60,000 nt of DNA. Origin: Hydractinia symbiolongicarpus. Its lineage: Eukaryota; Cnidaria; Hydrozoa; Anthoathecata; Hydractiniidae. The notes below the pieces were generated by a model. It ran no database searches, was not told where the DNA came from, and saw nothing but the letters and a program-made list of their open reading frames with translations. A program made the translations under genes and the position numbers. Shown here in pieces: positions 1 through 13,139 of the stretch. Location: assembly GCF_029227915.1 (NCBI RefSeq), contig NC_079880.1, forward strand, positions 20,524,501 through 20,584,500. The letters are read 5' to 3'. Positions within the stretch are counted from its first letter, which is position 1, and every line of letters begins with the position of its first letter.

Positions 1-319
1 ATTTTTACGAACCAATGTAATAATAATATAAATCTGTACCCTAAAAAAAATTGACAGCATTAATCATGGGCCCTATTATGAGTGAATGTATAAGTAAGGT
101 CTTGGGAAGTAATCTTCAACTAAAATCAAACGCCCTTCACATACCTTGCATTACAACAATAGTCATAGAAATAATCAAGTAGTTGAAATGTCGAATCAAC
201 AAAGCTACTCTAGACATTTAAATTAGCAAAGGAGATTTTGTATGTTATGAAGGATTGTGTAGTAACAATTGTAACTTTTCTCTTTTTAGGCACAAAGACG
301 TGTCAGCCGACTGGTAAAT

Positions 320-544
320 ATGAACTGCTATGTCTACTATCGTGGCATTTTTCTTTTCATTTTCGGCTCTATTTTCAATGTCAACACTGCTACGTTATTT
401 CCGCATGGAAAACAAAATGGAGATACAATTGTGATAGACTCAAAAGGAAACACCCTTACATCTGGAACTATTGACGATGGAATAAAACTCATTAATATTC
501 CGAAATTTCCGTTTTTTGGCAAGAAAAATAATAACAAGTTACAG
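320..544 (+). CDS. Gene 1 exon 1: signal peptide and start of NIDO domain
   Basis: 75 codons, ending in phase 0 at the donor GTATGG. Residues 1 to about 26 are hydrophobic (RGIFLFIFGSIF) and fit a signal peptide. The following LFPHGKQNGDTIVID matches the paralogous exon at 16481. Confidence 0.8.
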
Positions 545-3500
545 GTATGGTTTGTGTGATGTTATTATGCATAACATCGGTTATACAGCACGACTTTAAA
601 ACGTTTCTATGTCCTAGATTTTTAAGAAAGCAAGATTTTACTTAGGGTAAAAAGAGGCATCAACTTTAATAATTGGTACTTTTCCAGGTTGGAATATGTT
701 TTTGCTGAAGTAAGGCACTACATTTGCAACTATAATTTGTTAAAACAAAAGGTCAATAAAAGAATAAGAAGATTGTGTTGTTGTTATTTACAAGGTCGGC
801 TCTTTCTATAATATCTGGCTTACTCTTGTGTCCGAACCATAGGGACATATATGAAACATAAAGGACCCGTGGATTTACCGGCTACCGACTTATTAGACTA
901 GTCTGGCTACCGTCTAATAATAATAATACACGTTTTGAAATGATCTAAAAACAAACCATTTCCTTTACATCCTGATACTTCAAATGTTAATACTCCCTTT
1001 AGATAAGTACAAATGGATACACCGTCTTCGGACCACAAAGAATCTTCAACTCACCAACTCCTACTAAATTTCCGTTAAATTTTAAAGGCTTCACAGTTCC
1101 AATCATTGCAGTGTTTTGGTCAGATCTTTACTTTCAAAATATTTCGACACTTTCCTATCAAATTCATTCGTCCCCTGCAGTTTTGAACAGAGCTACGAGT
1201 TTAATTCGCACACGATACAAGGAAGATATATTGTTACAGTCGAATGTTGTTGTTATCACGTGGTACAAAGTGAAACATAAACAAACATCTCCAACGGTAC
1301 GCATATTTCCTTTGCACTATTTCTTGTATAGAGTGATTTTTATAGTCTTGTTTTGTCGCAAATATGCAGAAATCTTTGTTGATGTGTGGTCATACCTTTA
1401 ATGGCAAAGAATACGCGTCTCGTGTCTTTTTTGAATCCATCACTCTTGAAATCTTTAGTTTTTGTGCGCTGCAACATTGCATAATATGAGTATATACGTC
1501 TAATGCCCTTTCCGATTAATATTTTTTGAAATCCTTTGTTGTTGCGTGTTCACACAATTGATATTAATTTTTGTTAGTAATTGAAATAATTGCACCAAAA
1601 CTTTAGACAAGAATAATTTATACAGTAAACAAAAGTTAAGTGACAAAATGATGGTTGCATCAAAATTTTGAAGAACTACTTGTTTCTAAATGAAAGCAGA
1701 TGCTATTTCTTTTTTTGATAGTAGTTTAGTTAGGGAACACCCATCGAGAATAATAGCACTTTTTTATTTCCAATGTTTACACTAAGTGTACAGATTCATT
1801 CCTTAGTGCACTTGTTACACTTGTTAGTCCCGATGTAAGCCCTAGACTGTGAGTTTGTTAGCGTAATGAGTAGTCATAAATCTAAGAGTAATGTACCGTA
1901 CCTATTTTATAGGAATCTTATACCTTTCAACTCGCTTTAACTACAGATGGAAAGTCATCGTTTGCAATATTTCTTTATGACAGTTTACCAAAAAATGTGG
2001 CAGCTGTGGTAAGATTTTTAAATGGGGAATGTTGAAGTATAAACAAAATTTTATATTTTTCTCCTTCAGTTACTTTGTTTGGACCTCTACTCCAGGTAAA
2101 TTTCCTTGCAAAATTTATCACTTCAGGAACTTGAGTAATAGATAAGTTAGGTTCCTGATTTTATTCTATAGAAGAAAACAATAATATCCATCAAAACAAG
2201 CAACAAATTGCAAAGTAGGAAAAAAGCGTTACAATTCACTTTAAAACGTTACCATCATTATTTTGATACAAAACAAAAGGTTTTATGTGACATATTGTTG
2301 CTCGGTAAACATTTTTAGATTATTGCAAACTCCTTTAACGCTCGCGAAAATTGACTATCACTGTTTATGATAATAAAAAAATAAGTTCTTATAACCCAAT
2401 CACCTGTTTCTTTTCACCTTTTTATGTTAAAAAATATCTTTATATAATATTGTTAAAGCAGTTTAAAAAATTTTTCTACTAAAATTTCTTACGGGTTATT
2501 GTTAGAAGCATTCCTCATTTGTGCGTCTTTCGCATTTTTTTATATTTTTTTTTTATCAATTTTGCTAATACTGAAATCTTTTTGCAAAGTTTTAATTTGC
2601 CTATTTAGAGAAAAATCTTCTCCGTCAGCATAAAAATCGCTAAAAAGAGAAACATTTTTAAAGTAAATTAAATACCGTTTCACCACCGTCACTCAACTTA
2701 GAATTCATCAAGCCTATACAATCACAACTCTCTTTTCCTTTAGGTCGGATTTCAAGAAAAATTAAACATATATAGATTTAGGTATTCTCTAGAGAGGCAA
2801 GTTGCTCACAAATTGTTGACAACATCAAATATCAACATGAATGGTATACGAGTGTATAAAATTGCTGATGAAGGTAATTACATGCGATGTGTCTCGTTGT
2901 TTATTTCAGTAAGTTCAAGTAACCCCTTAAAATACATGCAATCAAAAGATTCTTTGAAGTCTTGGAGATAACCGTGCTCTAGTTATCAAATATTCATCCC
3001 TCTTCCTGATTGTGTTAATTTTTAATTTCTTCACCTACCTTGCATTGGAACAGAATCAGAATGTAAAAAAATATGAAAAAAGTATGAATGACGATATTGC
3101 AACGAAAACTTCTTTTTCTCGAAACAACAATGAAATATCCTCCGATTGTCTCACCCTTCCATTTATCCATCTATAAAGTACGTTGAATCAAGCAATGGAG
3201 AAAGAAGAATTAATATATCATGTTGCTGATAATAACAGTACTACTGTTTGCAATGTCATATTTTGTATATTCCCTTCTGGGAGCGAAATAGTGGAAAGAA
3301 ACAAAAAAATCTACAAATATTTGTTATTTTAAACAAAGCAACTAGGTAAAAGCAATAAGCAAGTTTTCTTTTTAGTTTTAGATTGTTCAAAATTAAATGA
3401 TGGGCCGCATCAGCATCCTACCCATTGCCAAAAATACATCATATGCAAAGATAAAGTAGCAGTTGAAATAAAGCATTGCAACGAATCACAGCATTTTCAT

Positions 3501-3950
3501 CCTAATTTTATGTTCTGTGTACCAGTTAGTCAGTATCCTTGTCATGCAGGTAAGATATTTTAGTGTAATAAAATCCCAAGTTTCTTTTCTTGGTGAACTG
3601 TTTGCATTTGAGGCTTTGTTGTTTTTGACTGCCTGTCTGTCTATCCGCATAAGAAAATCGTACTACGGACACAGAAATAATTAGTGCACTATACTTTCAT
3701 CAAATTAATCTCTCCTGATTTAATTTTTATTTTAGGAAAAGATAACAGTAATCCAATTAATCCATGCATGGGAAAATCGGATGGTAACTATATTGACCCT
3801 GAAAATTGCAGTAAATATATTCAATGTACAAACGAAATGTACCATCAAATGAGTTGCCCTACTGGTCTCTATTTTAACCAGGGTGGCAAACCTGGATCGC
3901 CAGGGTACTGTGATTGGCCGTTTAATGTAAAGTGTAAAACAAAGACTTAA
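320..3950 (+). CDS. Secreted NIDO domain plus two CBM14 chitin-binding domains (gene 1)
   Basis: Six exons joined by eye: 320-544, 1003-1296, 1913-2008, 2744-2873, 3376-3549, 3736-3950 (about 377 aa, stop TAA). The start at 320 gives a hydrophobic signal peptide before LFPHGKQNGDT. Exons 1-4 encode a NIDO (nidogen-like) domain, seen in STNGYTVFG, PIIAVFWSDLYF, VVVITWYKV, FQLALTTDGK and VGFQEKLNI. Exons 5 and 6 each encode a six-cysteine CBM14/peritrophin-A domain with the usual C-x-D-G, CQKYIIC and YPCH or YCDWP landmarks. The family binds chitin or extracellular glycans, so the product is probably extracellular matrix or cuticle-like; this is inference. Compared with gene 2 at 16481 it lacks the middle CBM14 exon. 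A possible 5' acceptor lies at about 291, just upstream of the start, so a 5' UTR exon or trans-spliced leader is possible. AATAAA at 3993-3998 is a likely polyadenylation signal. Confidence 0.85.
1003..1296 (+). CDS. Gene 1 exon 2: NIDO domain core
   Basis: 98 codons, phase 0 on both sides. It runs from ISTNGYTVFG to HKQTSPT and contains the NIDO hallmark IIAVFWSDLYF. Its length of 294 nt is identical to exon 2 of gene 2. Confidence 0.85.
1913..2008 (+). CDS. Gene 1 exon 3: NIDO domain, FQLALTTDGK strand
   Basis: 32 codons, preceded by a TTTTATAG acceptor and followed by GTAAGA. It encodes ESYTFQLALTTDGK and FLYDSLPKNV, matching the NIDO fold and the 96-nt exon 3 of gene 2. Confidence 0.82.
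2744..2873 (+). CDS. Gene 1 exon 4: NIDO domain C-terminal part
   Basis: 130 nt, phase 0 to phase 1. It encodes VGFQEKLNIYRFRYSLE and ends YKIADE. It is the same length as exon 4 of gene 2. Confidence 0.82.
3376..3549 (+). CDS. Gene 1 exon 5: CBM14 domain 1
   Basis: Phase 1 to phase 1, 174 nt. It has six cysteines in CBM14 order: LDCSKL, HCQKYIIC, KHCN, FCVP and YPCH. It is equal in length to exon 5 of gene 2. Confidence 0.85.
3736..3950 (+). CDS. Gene 1 exon 6: C-terminal CBM14 domain and stop
   Basis: It encodes NPCMGKSDGNYIDPENC, KYIQC, MSCPTGLYFNQ and GYCDWPFNVKC before TAA. It is the same 215-nt length as the last exon of gene 2. Confidence 0.88.
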
Positions 3951-3992
3951 AAAAAGCTAAAAAGAAATATTGGTATGCATATATATGAAGTG

Positions 3993-3998
3993 AATAAA
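3993..3998 (+). terminator. AATAAA polyadenylation signal of gene 1
   Basis: A canonical AATAAA hexamer lies 43 nt after the stop codon of gene 1. Confidence 0.5.
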
Positions 3999-5134
3999 TT
4001 AATTAATACTGGCACATACTAGTTATTGAGTTTTTTGACTACGTGGTTTCCGTCTCAAGGAATTTTGGTTAGCATTGGCATTATTTCCAATGATAGCAAT
4101 TTCCGATTTAGTATTAGTAAATAAAGGATTAGAATATTATAGTAGCTAATACATCAAAGCGAAATTTCCTTTTCTTGTTTTTTACCTCCCATATTGGATA
4201 AGCAGAAACCACTGATGTTAGATTGGTTGAATCAACTAACTCTTACTAACAAGGTAGTATGATGTCATTCACTAAAAGCAGATTTGACGAAGTTTATTGC
4301 CCATGATGCAATTAACAAAGCTTGATAAGTAATTTGGAAACACTTTTTTTTCTTAACGTAGGTCTTAATGTACGTCAAGCATAGCTACGAAAGTATGTCC
4401 ATTTAAGTGAATATATAAACATACCAGACCTTCTTGAATCAAATGGAGAGAGCAAAAGTCATTAGTCGCAAATTTGATCACAAAAAGCATCCAGGCTAAT
4501 GTAAGCATTGTAGTATGCCGTTGAAGGAGTCACATGGAAAGGAAAAGTTTTTTCTAGGCTACGTTTTGATACCTGCAACTGTCATTGACAGGCGAGCTGT
4601 AGCTGTTGAAACGTAACCTAGAATAAACTCGCTTGTTCATGACATAATAAAATTTATAATCCAGAGCGGTAATATTTTAAAAATTTTAATGGTTGTTCAT
4701 CGAAACATTTTGAAACCTCTTTTAATATTGATTGTATTAAATTTTTTTTGAAATACACCAGAAAGAGACTGGTGCTGATGAGGAAATATCTCATCCCAAA
4801 AACGTTTACCGTCGCCTATAAAAAGCTTGCGAGGTCGGTTCAGTGACTGAGGGCAATATTTTCCTTACAGCCCGGGGTAATTGGTTATTATTATAGTTGT
4901 TAACCGTCAAGTTAGATAAAAATACAAAATAAGAGTTTTGGTTTAGTGTTCCTGTGATAATATAATTCACTAGCATTACTTTCGTAAACACTTGGGATCA
5001 AAATTTGAAACAGTCCTGTCCAAAAAACAAACATTCTATGCAGAATCCGAATGTTCGTATAGAATAAATATTTGAAACAAAACATTTCTATGTTCGACAA
5101 TAATAGAACAAAGTTGAATGTGCAATTAAGGTAT

Positions 5135-5166
5135 TTTTTTAACCAGCTAGCTAGCTGGTTAAAAAA
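5135..5166. repeat. Perfect 32-bp palindrome
   Basis: Six T, AACCAGCTAG, CTAGCTGGTT, six A form a perfect palindrome with no spacer. It may be a remnant of a foldback element or a recombination product. Confidence 0.75.
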
Positions 5167-5504
5167 TAACATGGGTTTCAACGAGTTTTATAATGATTGA
5201 ATAACAAAAAATCTGAAGGAACGGGTGTAAAAATGAGAGGAGACGTATTTGTTATAACTTTGTCGTGTTGTGTTTAGTATTTCAGATCATTGTTTTTTTA
5301 CGGAAGAATGTAGCTAGTAGTTCACTAGTCATGTTAAAGAAGCATCCAGACAGAATGTTGCTAAATCTAGTTATTTTAACTGTTAAACTTGACATTGTTA
5401 TTGTTTCTATCCTATGAAAATGTTTTTATTAATAAATGTATTGTAGGAGTTAGATATATAATTATTTCCAATGCTTGTTAAGACTTGTTTAAGCTACCAT
5501 TTTT

Positions 5505-5547
5505 CTTGACGATGGGCAATACCGCAGAATATTGGCCCGTCGTCAAG
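5505..5547. repeat. Imperfect inverted repeat
   Basis: CTTGACGATGGGCAAT at 5505-5520 pairs with ATTGGCCCGTCGTCAAG at 5531-5547 around a 10-base spacer. It is probably part of a degraded miniature element. Confidence 0.5.
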
Positions 5548-6000
5548 AGCGCTAAGCCAATCAGAATGCCTAAAAACCCGTATTGCGCGCTTGAAAAATC
5601 CAGACGGTTAACAATCAGCAATAACAACTTGTTTGAATAGTAAGATTTATACTGTCAACAAGATTGCGTCACTCCTCTTCAGCATTCCCAACTAAAACAT
5701 GCCAAAATATTGTTCTTCGAACAAACTATACCACTAATAATCCTTCGATTCACTATGACAACATATAAACACAATGCCACGCTCTTGTTAGTAGGTGTGG
5801 CAAAAATACATTTAAACCACGCGTTTGCTTTTACAATAGATTAAACGTAATGCTTAAACAGCATATGGAGCGTCATAGACCAATATGGGGCGTTTCTCAT
5901 GGAATCAGCTTATAAATGAACCAAATATGGAACCTTTTAAAATGCTTGTATTTCACTAACGTCCTGCTGTTAACATTTGTTTTCAAAAACAAATGTAAAT

Positions 6001-6072
6001 TAGCGAGATGGTGTAGTAGTAGCGCATTCGGCTTGTAATCATAAAATTTCAGGTTCGAATCCACACTCATTT
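6001..6072 (+). other. tRNA-like sequence (pseudogene or SINE head)
   Basis: The stretch carries an A-box match (TGGTGTAGTAG) and a B-box match (GGTTCGAATCC) at tRNA spacing, with TGT in the anticodon position (Thr-like). The T-stem and acceptor stem pair poorly, so a functional tRNA is unlikely. A T-rich tail follows. It could be the Pol III head of a SINE or a decayed tRNA gene. Confidence 0.45.
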
Positions 6073-8689
6073 GGAGATAAGGTTTTATTTTCTTTATTTT
6101 TTTATTTGTTTGTCTTTATAATTGATTTTGTTTACTTGAGTTTCAATAGCTTTATGATTATATACTTAGAAACATTTCACTGAGAAGTTAGTAACATTAG
6201 CTCTCCATATAGTCTTTCAAGCGTTACTATTGATCATTATTAGTGTCGCATTAAAATTTAAGGCATTTGACATCAAGGAATTGTAATTTTCTGCAGCCCT
6301 TTAAAGAGAATATGATGTCGCAGGTTTTTACAATCTGTGGGCAACTAACATAATTGGTCCTAATACAGCGAAAATTCTTTATAGCATACATCTTTTATAC
6401 TGATGCGACCGTGATACACATTTCTCATGAATGGATAAAGTGACAGTAAAACTCTGATAAAAAAATTTTGCCGGCACAGTTCGTAGTAGACACAAAAGTA
6501 TACCAAACGTCTTTTTGAGGTCCCAATTTAAATTACCCCTTAAGACTGACCTACAGGGGCCACTCACAATAATGGGTCATATATTTCAATTCTTGCAAAA
6601 CGTGTGCCTGTATTTAACTTAAGACAATACGATAAAGATTCAAAATATTACGTTTTCTACGGTAAGACAAAACAAAATTTTATTTTTGAAGTTTCAAGTC
6701 TTTTTTAGTACTTTGAATGCAAAATACCTGATTTACAATATATATTGTCTTTAGGCTCCTTCTTCATTCCAAAACCAACCTTTTAACACACTTTACGATC
6801 AATTTCAATATACCCTAACATCCTAGAGAAGGAATACAAATATAAATATGAAGCAATGTAAGACAATTTTGAAAGAACTTGCATGTAACGGTCACCTCTC
6901 TACAACGGACGTTTTTTTAGGTCTTGATGACTTCCTTTATAAAAAGGTCTCACTACTGTAACAAAAATTTGTAGAGGTGCGATACTTACAGCATGCAAAG
7001 TATGAAAGATTCATACGTATTGTTATCTTCGCGAAATACTGTTTATTTCGGATATTAAAAGTTAAAATAGTTATTAAAATTCCCCACAGGCTCATGTGCT
7101 TATTAGCATTTACATAGAATGAAAGAATACCGCTGAAGGCAATGTTGAAATCGTAAAGAGATAGACATTTAAATGATAAATTAAGGAGCATGTGGGGCGT
7201 ATTAAAAAGACTCTTAGCATCATAAATTTATTACGTCACTGCCATTTTGACTTCGTTACTTCACGTTAAATTTGGATTTTATATTTCGTGCGCAGGATTC
7301 AGGACAGAATTTTTTTCCAGATAATAGATATTGAATAATGCGTCTTATATTTTATAAAGAACACTTTTCTTCATTTTTAAACAGCGAAAAATTCCTGCAT
7401 AACAACCCGACCATCGCAACGCTATTGGAATTTTGCTATCAATTTTCTTTTCTGATGCAAAATCCAGTTAAACAATACCGCATCTATGACTGCATCTGAT
7501 ATATTATGTTCATACGTCTAATCTTTTATGAGATCCTGTGAAAAATTAAAGAGTTAAAAGATGTATTTTTTGCAACTGAAAAGGCCCAGTTGTAATAGCT
7601 AAATGTTAATCTAAAGAGAAAAAAATAAAGATTTTGATAAAAACAATGTCGCCTTTGTTTTGATAAAACTTGAACATCATTAATCCATCAAATTTAACAA
7701 TAAGATCACAAGCAATTGATATGAATACACCATTGACCTGCTTTATTGTGTTTTTTAAGGGAATTTTAAAATTCACTTAGTTTTCTGGCCTTGCATATTT
7801 TATGAGATCTCTTTGTTGGAGGATAGATAGAAAAGCAGCACGCTTTTTTGTATATTCTACATAAATTTCTAAATAATATGTAATGGGATTCGCAATTTAC
7901 ACAAATCAACCGAAATCCATATGTGCAAGACTACTATGGAGACGTCAACATTACATAACAAGGTTGGTTGCCACAGTAACTAGGTGTTGTTAAAACAGAA
8001 ACACCTCAATCAGTGTAATAACCGCAAGGAATTTAAAAAAAAATTAGGAACAATTTATATGCGGAAAAACACTGAAAAAAAACTAGCCGTAAACAGAAAA
8101 AAGCATTTGGTTACCATTACGTCATTAACACCGTTCCAATTGACGTTCAGTAGTGAGATTTCACCATACTTGGTATGATAAGTATTGTTCATTACTCCAC
8201 CTATTTATTTGCCTTCTTCTCAATAATTTTGAACTGTTTTGCGCCGGTTTCAAGGAGAAAGTGATTTTAATTGATTCTGTCATTTGCATCCTGTTTAAAC
8301 AAATTGTTGGTAGGAAACAATTTATTGCGTATGGTTTGTCTTCAAGCTACGGCTTCATGCAAATGTTTTTGGTTTTTTTTACATCTCTCATCTTCTTTTA
8401 TAGTTTGTTTTTATCATTTGACTTTTTTTAATTACAGAAAGTATTTTCTTGTAATTGCGTTTATCAAAAGTTTGATAAATGTGCTCAGAAGGAGAATTAT
8501 TTCATTCAAAATCATGGCTAATTGTTGTTTAGTTCTGAAGTTTTCCGGGTGTTATTAGGTCTATCTATTTATCCTTCTATATATGTGCAACTATCTATAA
8601 GAGGCTATCTAGGTTCTTCTCTGATAGAGTAATTGTATACCAATTGTTTATACCTTACCCTGGTGGTCGTTTGGAAAAAAAGATATCAC

Positions 8690-8888
8690 ACCTTTTAAAA
8701 TTATTCGGTCCCGGGTATTTTGAACATAATATGACCGGGGGCGGATCGGATAAACGGATTAATCACGCGACGAAAATTTTCAGAAAGATTTCCTTTGACA
8801 AAATAAATGTGAAAACTCAGTAAGTACAATAACCATGCAGCATAGCATAAAGGAGTTATCAAAAAAACCGGCAGGGCGGACGGAATCT
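8690..8888 (+). repeat. Dispersed repeat, short copy
   Basis: The segment at about 8813-8888 (ACTCAGTAAGTA, CCATGCAGCATAGCATAAA, then ACCGGCAGGG) matches 51471-51548, and GAACATAATA near 8702 matches 50893. The two copies share ends but differ in the interior, as expected for deletion derivatives of one transposon. Confidence 0.5.
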
Positions 8889-9645
8889 AAAAACTTTGTT
8901 GCGATGTTTCGCTATGCATTGTTATTTCCTGAGTTTCGACCAGAAGTTTAAATAAAGAAGAGAAAGCGACAGAATTTTCTTTCTCTAATAGCGTTGAAAC
9001 ATAATGTCCCTTTACATAGAAATTGGGTTGTGCAAATAAGACCGTAAGCCGTAAGTGTTGTCACTGTTGTCGTTCATAAGAACTGACAGATAAAAAAAAA
9101 AGGAATACAAACATGTCTAGGTATAGACTATGATGTCAATTTATACAAAGCACGTCTATGATACTAATTAAAAAAGCGTATATTGAGTAAACTGCCTTTT
9201 CCCCACCGCAAATTTGGTTGTTGTTTTCGTCTGCTATGTGTTAATAGCACATGGCAAATAAAAACCACACTTAGCTATAAAATTTATGTCCATGATTCAT
9301 ATAATGCTAAACGGTTGACTAATAAGTTTCAATTATACATCCAATTGTTACTCTTGTTATTACATTTTTCATTAATCAAATCAATTAGATGCGTATGTTG
9401 TGAAATTTAGTTTTTCTAAAAGGCAACTTTTCTTTCTTGGTCTCCTGATAAAGGTTAATTTAAGTAGGACTGGTTGGTTCAGAATCGGCATTGTTTGTCC
9501 TTGTCGTTTTTATTTAATGTTGAAAATAGCACCTTCATTTTTTACCCCTTAGCATTTTTTTATATTGCTTTCAATCTCCCTTGATATTAACTAAGACTAA
9601 GCAACTTTCAATTTAATACCAATAACAAGACACATTTGTTAAAGA

Positions 9646-9687
9646 AGTGGTAGATATCATACGTATTTCCGTATGGTATCTACCACT
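9646..9687. repeat. 18-bp hairpin with 6-nt loop
   Basis: AGTGGTAGATATCATACG and CGTATGGTATCTACCACT pair over 18 positions with a single A/G difference that would be a G:U pair in RNA. The loop is TATTTC. It is probably a foldback element; the loop is short for a microRNA precursor. Confidence 0.6.
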
Positions 9688-12671
9688 ATTATTTAAGTTG
9701 GCATTTTTTGATGTCAAATGTTAGTCTAAAGGTCTACCATAAGAAGGTTAACTGGCCATCTCTGAAACTCCTCGAATAGTCAATTCAAAAAAAGTTCTTT
9801 TAACACCATCCAATCTGGCTTTAATAATAAAATGTTCCAATTCGCTTGTTTATGAAGTGGTTAACTAAAGCAAATAATGTTGTAACAAACCGCAACAATT
9901 CGAATATAAACAAGAATTTATCTACTCCATAAATTAGAGAGAGCATGGAATATATGTTATCAAATATCGGATTGGATAATTCGGTTTGCAGTAATCACCA
10001 TATGGAAAAAGCAACCATTTAGTTGAATCTTGCCTTAGATTGATATCTCATTCTCTTTATTTAGCTGATATCTACTTCTCTATACTTAGTTGATACATCC
10101 GTTTATGTAATTAAATAATTAGAGCAATTAATAAAAGCTATTAACAGAGTATTGTTATAATCAGAAATGATATTAAATGATATTGTATTATTCTTCAAGC
10201 ATTCTTATTTTTTTAATCAGTGTGCTCTTTGTTAAGCCGGACCAACAACAAATGTAGTACCCAAGAAGGAACATCATGGTTAAGGCCTTTTTTGGCTAAA
10301 AGGCTTATCACATTCTGACGGTGTGTGGGTAGATTACATGGCTCACTGCAGTGCTTCATGTTATGTCGGACCTGTTTGCTCAATATAAATTTTGCAGTTA
10401 CAAGCAACTTTGTTTTCAGCATTTGCTATAGTACCACATGACAAATTCAAAACAATCTAACTAAGAAAATAATACTCTGATTACAAGCGGGGATAAACTA
10501 ACAAAGGAAGTTTTTAAGTTTTTTTTCAAATATTTCGAAAAAAAGGCAGGAACCAAATATGTCACTTTTAAGTGCATATAGGCCAGATGGGACAGCGTTT
10601 AAAATTTGTTATAGCCATTTTCTAACGCTTCCACACGACGAAATAATCCATGATGGGGTCAAGGAAGGTATTATCTCAAAAATATTGTCGTGCTAACGTC
10701 AGCAACAATTAGTACGTTTTAAGAGTATGAATTTAACCAGATAACCAAGATGACAACCTCTAGCCGTCCCTTAACATTGGCAAGATCACTTTCACCTGCT
10801 CAAAATGCGCGAGAAACAGCCTGTGGCACTGTTTGTGTAGCAGCAAACTTTCAAATCTTAATTCGTTGTATTTTGTCCTGACGAAATGGACATTTTAATC
10901 TCTTGAATTAAAATTTACATAACCAGGTGTATCCCAAAATACAGCCGCTTAAAACTTTTTCACCAACGATGGAAACTTTTTTTACAACACAACCTACACA
11001 TTATTGAAGGCATTTATTTATTTTATCGCGATAAGCAATGTTACAAAACGTTACAAGGTAACATGGGAAAGAACAAATTTGTTTCACTCTAAACTGTAAA
11101 ACAATGGCAAAAAGAAAGAATTCGTTACCACATACTGCCACACTAGCTACACGTTTTTGGGGTTCTGTTGCTTAGGTCAAAATTTTGATTTCGGTCTCAA
11201 AGTTGCTAAGAAGTTTAAATTTTGTACGATGTTTCTGCACTAAAATAATTATCTAATTATAATGTATTCTGATTGGTTAAAATCAATGATCTAAGCATTA
11301 TTATCTGTCGGTGAGCATTCATTTGATTCTAAACGATGTTCCCCAATTTAGGGCTGTTTATGCCCTTTTGTTGAAATTTCTAAAAACATTAATTCTTGCA
11401 TTTACCTACTTCTTTGTTAGGAAATGTAAAATTAATTTTCAAATCTACACTTTGTTATCTGAGAAGTGTATTTAATTAAAAAACTTATTATCTTCGGCTG
11501 CTATAAATAACCAGTTATAATAAAAATAATTAGATATCGTATGATAAAATTTTATTGAGATTTATTAACCAATGTAATAATTGGATGTCCTTTCTAATCA
11601 CGTTCGAGGTAATAGAAGTAAATTGTCCGAAATAATTTTTTTTCCTGTTTTAATTTTTGATTGTTTAGTAAATTTCTTGACGGATGAAGTATCATATATC
11701 TTTATCGTATTTTTTTTTCTTTTTCTTTTTTCCTTTTTTCCTCGTTTTCTGTATCACCGTAATTAGCATGGTGGAGATTTAAACCCGGTTGTACATTTTG
11801 CACACGACTTCAACAAAAGCAATGTAGCGGGGATGTGGTGCCACAAGTTTCCAATCATAGATCAAGAGTTGACTCACCATCCCAGGTTACGTTCAATAAA
11901 CTTTTTTAGGCCATTTGGAGTTATTGACTAACCATGAAATGGGTTGTGCAGCATTTAGTTATTTTAATGTATGATCTACATCTTAAATTTGTTTCTTGCC
12001 TCTGGACTTACGCAAAAATTCTAAATATATAATCTTGTGTGTCCCTGTTTCCCTGATTATCTGGTAAAATTTTGGTACTATACGAAATAAATAAAAAAGG
12101 TCTCAAGATTTGGAATATTACGTAATAAGGGGGTGGGTGGATCGGTGGATGGTACTAGATTTTTTACTATGTGTTACAAGGAGTGGCGATTGGTAAAAAA
12201 TTGCAACATTTGGGTCTTAGATAATTATAGAATACTCCCTAAGGCATTTTGTTTGGGCTTTTCATTATGACATGCATTTTTTGAGAGTTAATGGTGAGAT
12301 GTGAAATGTCGGCGTGAAAAATAAACGAAATAAGATTGCAGATAGCCAACCCTTTTTGTACATCTTATATCCGTTGATATAATCTTTTGATTTTCTAAAT
12401 AATTTTAACATTAACTACGGACAACAGCAAACAAGCTATAGCTTGATTGTTCTATCTTGCTGATGTTTGTAATACCTAATCAGTTAAAACAGCATTTAAA
12501 AATCAATTTTGTCATGATAACCATGATAACCATCAAAAGTTATAATAAATCTTTGAACACTTTTTGTCCCTATAAATTACAAATATAAAAAGGTAATGTT
12601 GGTGCCGAATATCGCAATTTCTGTCTTGATAACTTTTAAACTATATCATTTGCCACCGTTTATTCTTTGTA

Positions 12672-13096
12672 TTCTTTTCCGATAAACAAGTGGATGCAAA
12701 TCAGTGACGAAGGACATCCAGGTTAATTAAAAATACGCAACATAGTTGACAACTCAACTCTCAACTTCCTTGTTGCTAACAAACACAGTTTGTTTATAGC
12801 ATCCAATGTTACTCACAACTTCAGAATGTACCACTGTGTCGGCTGCATCACTTCTCAGTATCAGTATACATAGAGAAGTGGTGAATAACAAGTATATAGT
12901 GATTATTTAGATAATTAATCTTGTTGTTTACATATTTACTCGCTAATGAATTTGATTACTTGTTACATCACGTAGATAACTTTAGTGATTGAGTGGGAGA
13001 GAAAAGATGTGTACTACGTTAAAAGATGTCTGCTACGTCATAACTCCCTAGTTGGCCTATTTCTTATTTGCGTGTTAATTTGGTAACTGAAATTTA
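12672..13096 (+). repeat. 425-bp dispersed repeat, copy 1
   Basis: Nearly collinear with 20123-20547, from TTCTTTTCCGATAAACA to GGTAACTGAAATTTA, with scattered substitutions. It contains an internal hairpin of CACTTCTC and GAGAAGTG. There is no open frame. It lies upstream of gene 2, with the partner copy downstream. Confidence 0.8.
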
Positions 13097-13139
13097 CCTG
13101 CACTTTAATTGGTCAAGATAAAAAAATGAAAGTGAAGTG

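Noticed and set aside
8153-8558. Two overlapping hydrophobic open frames
   Set aside because: Low-complexity T-rich DNA gives Phe/Leu-rich translations; no splice or domain evidence.
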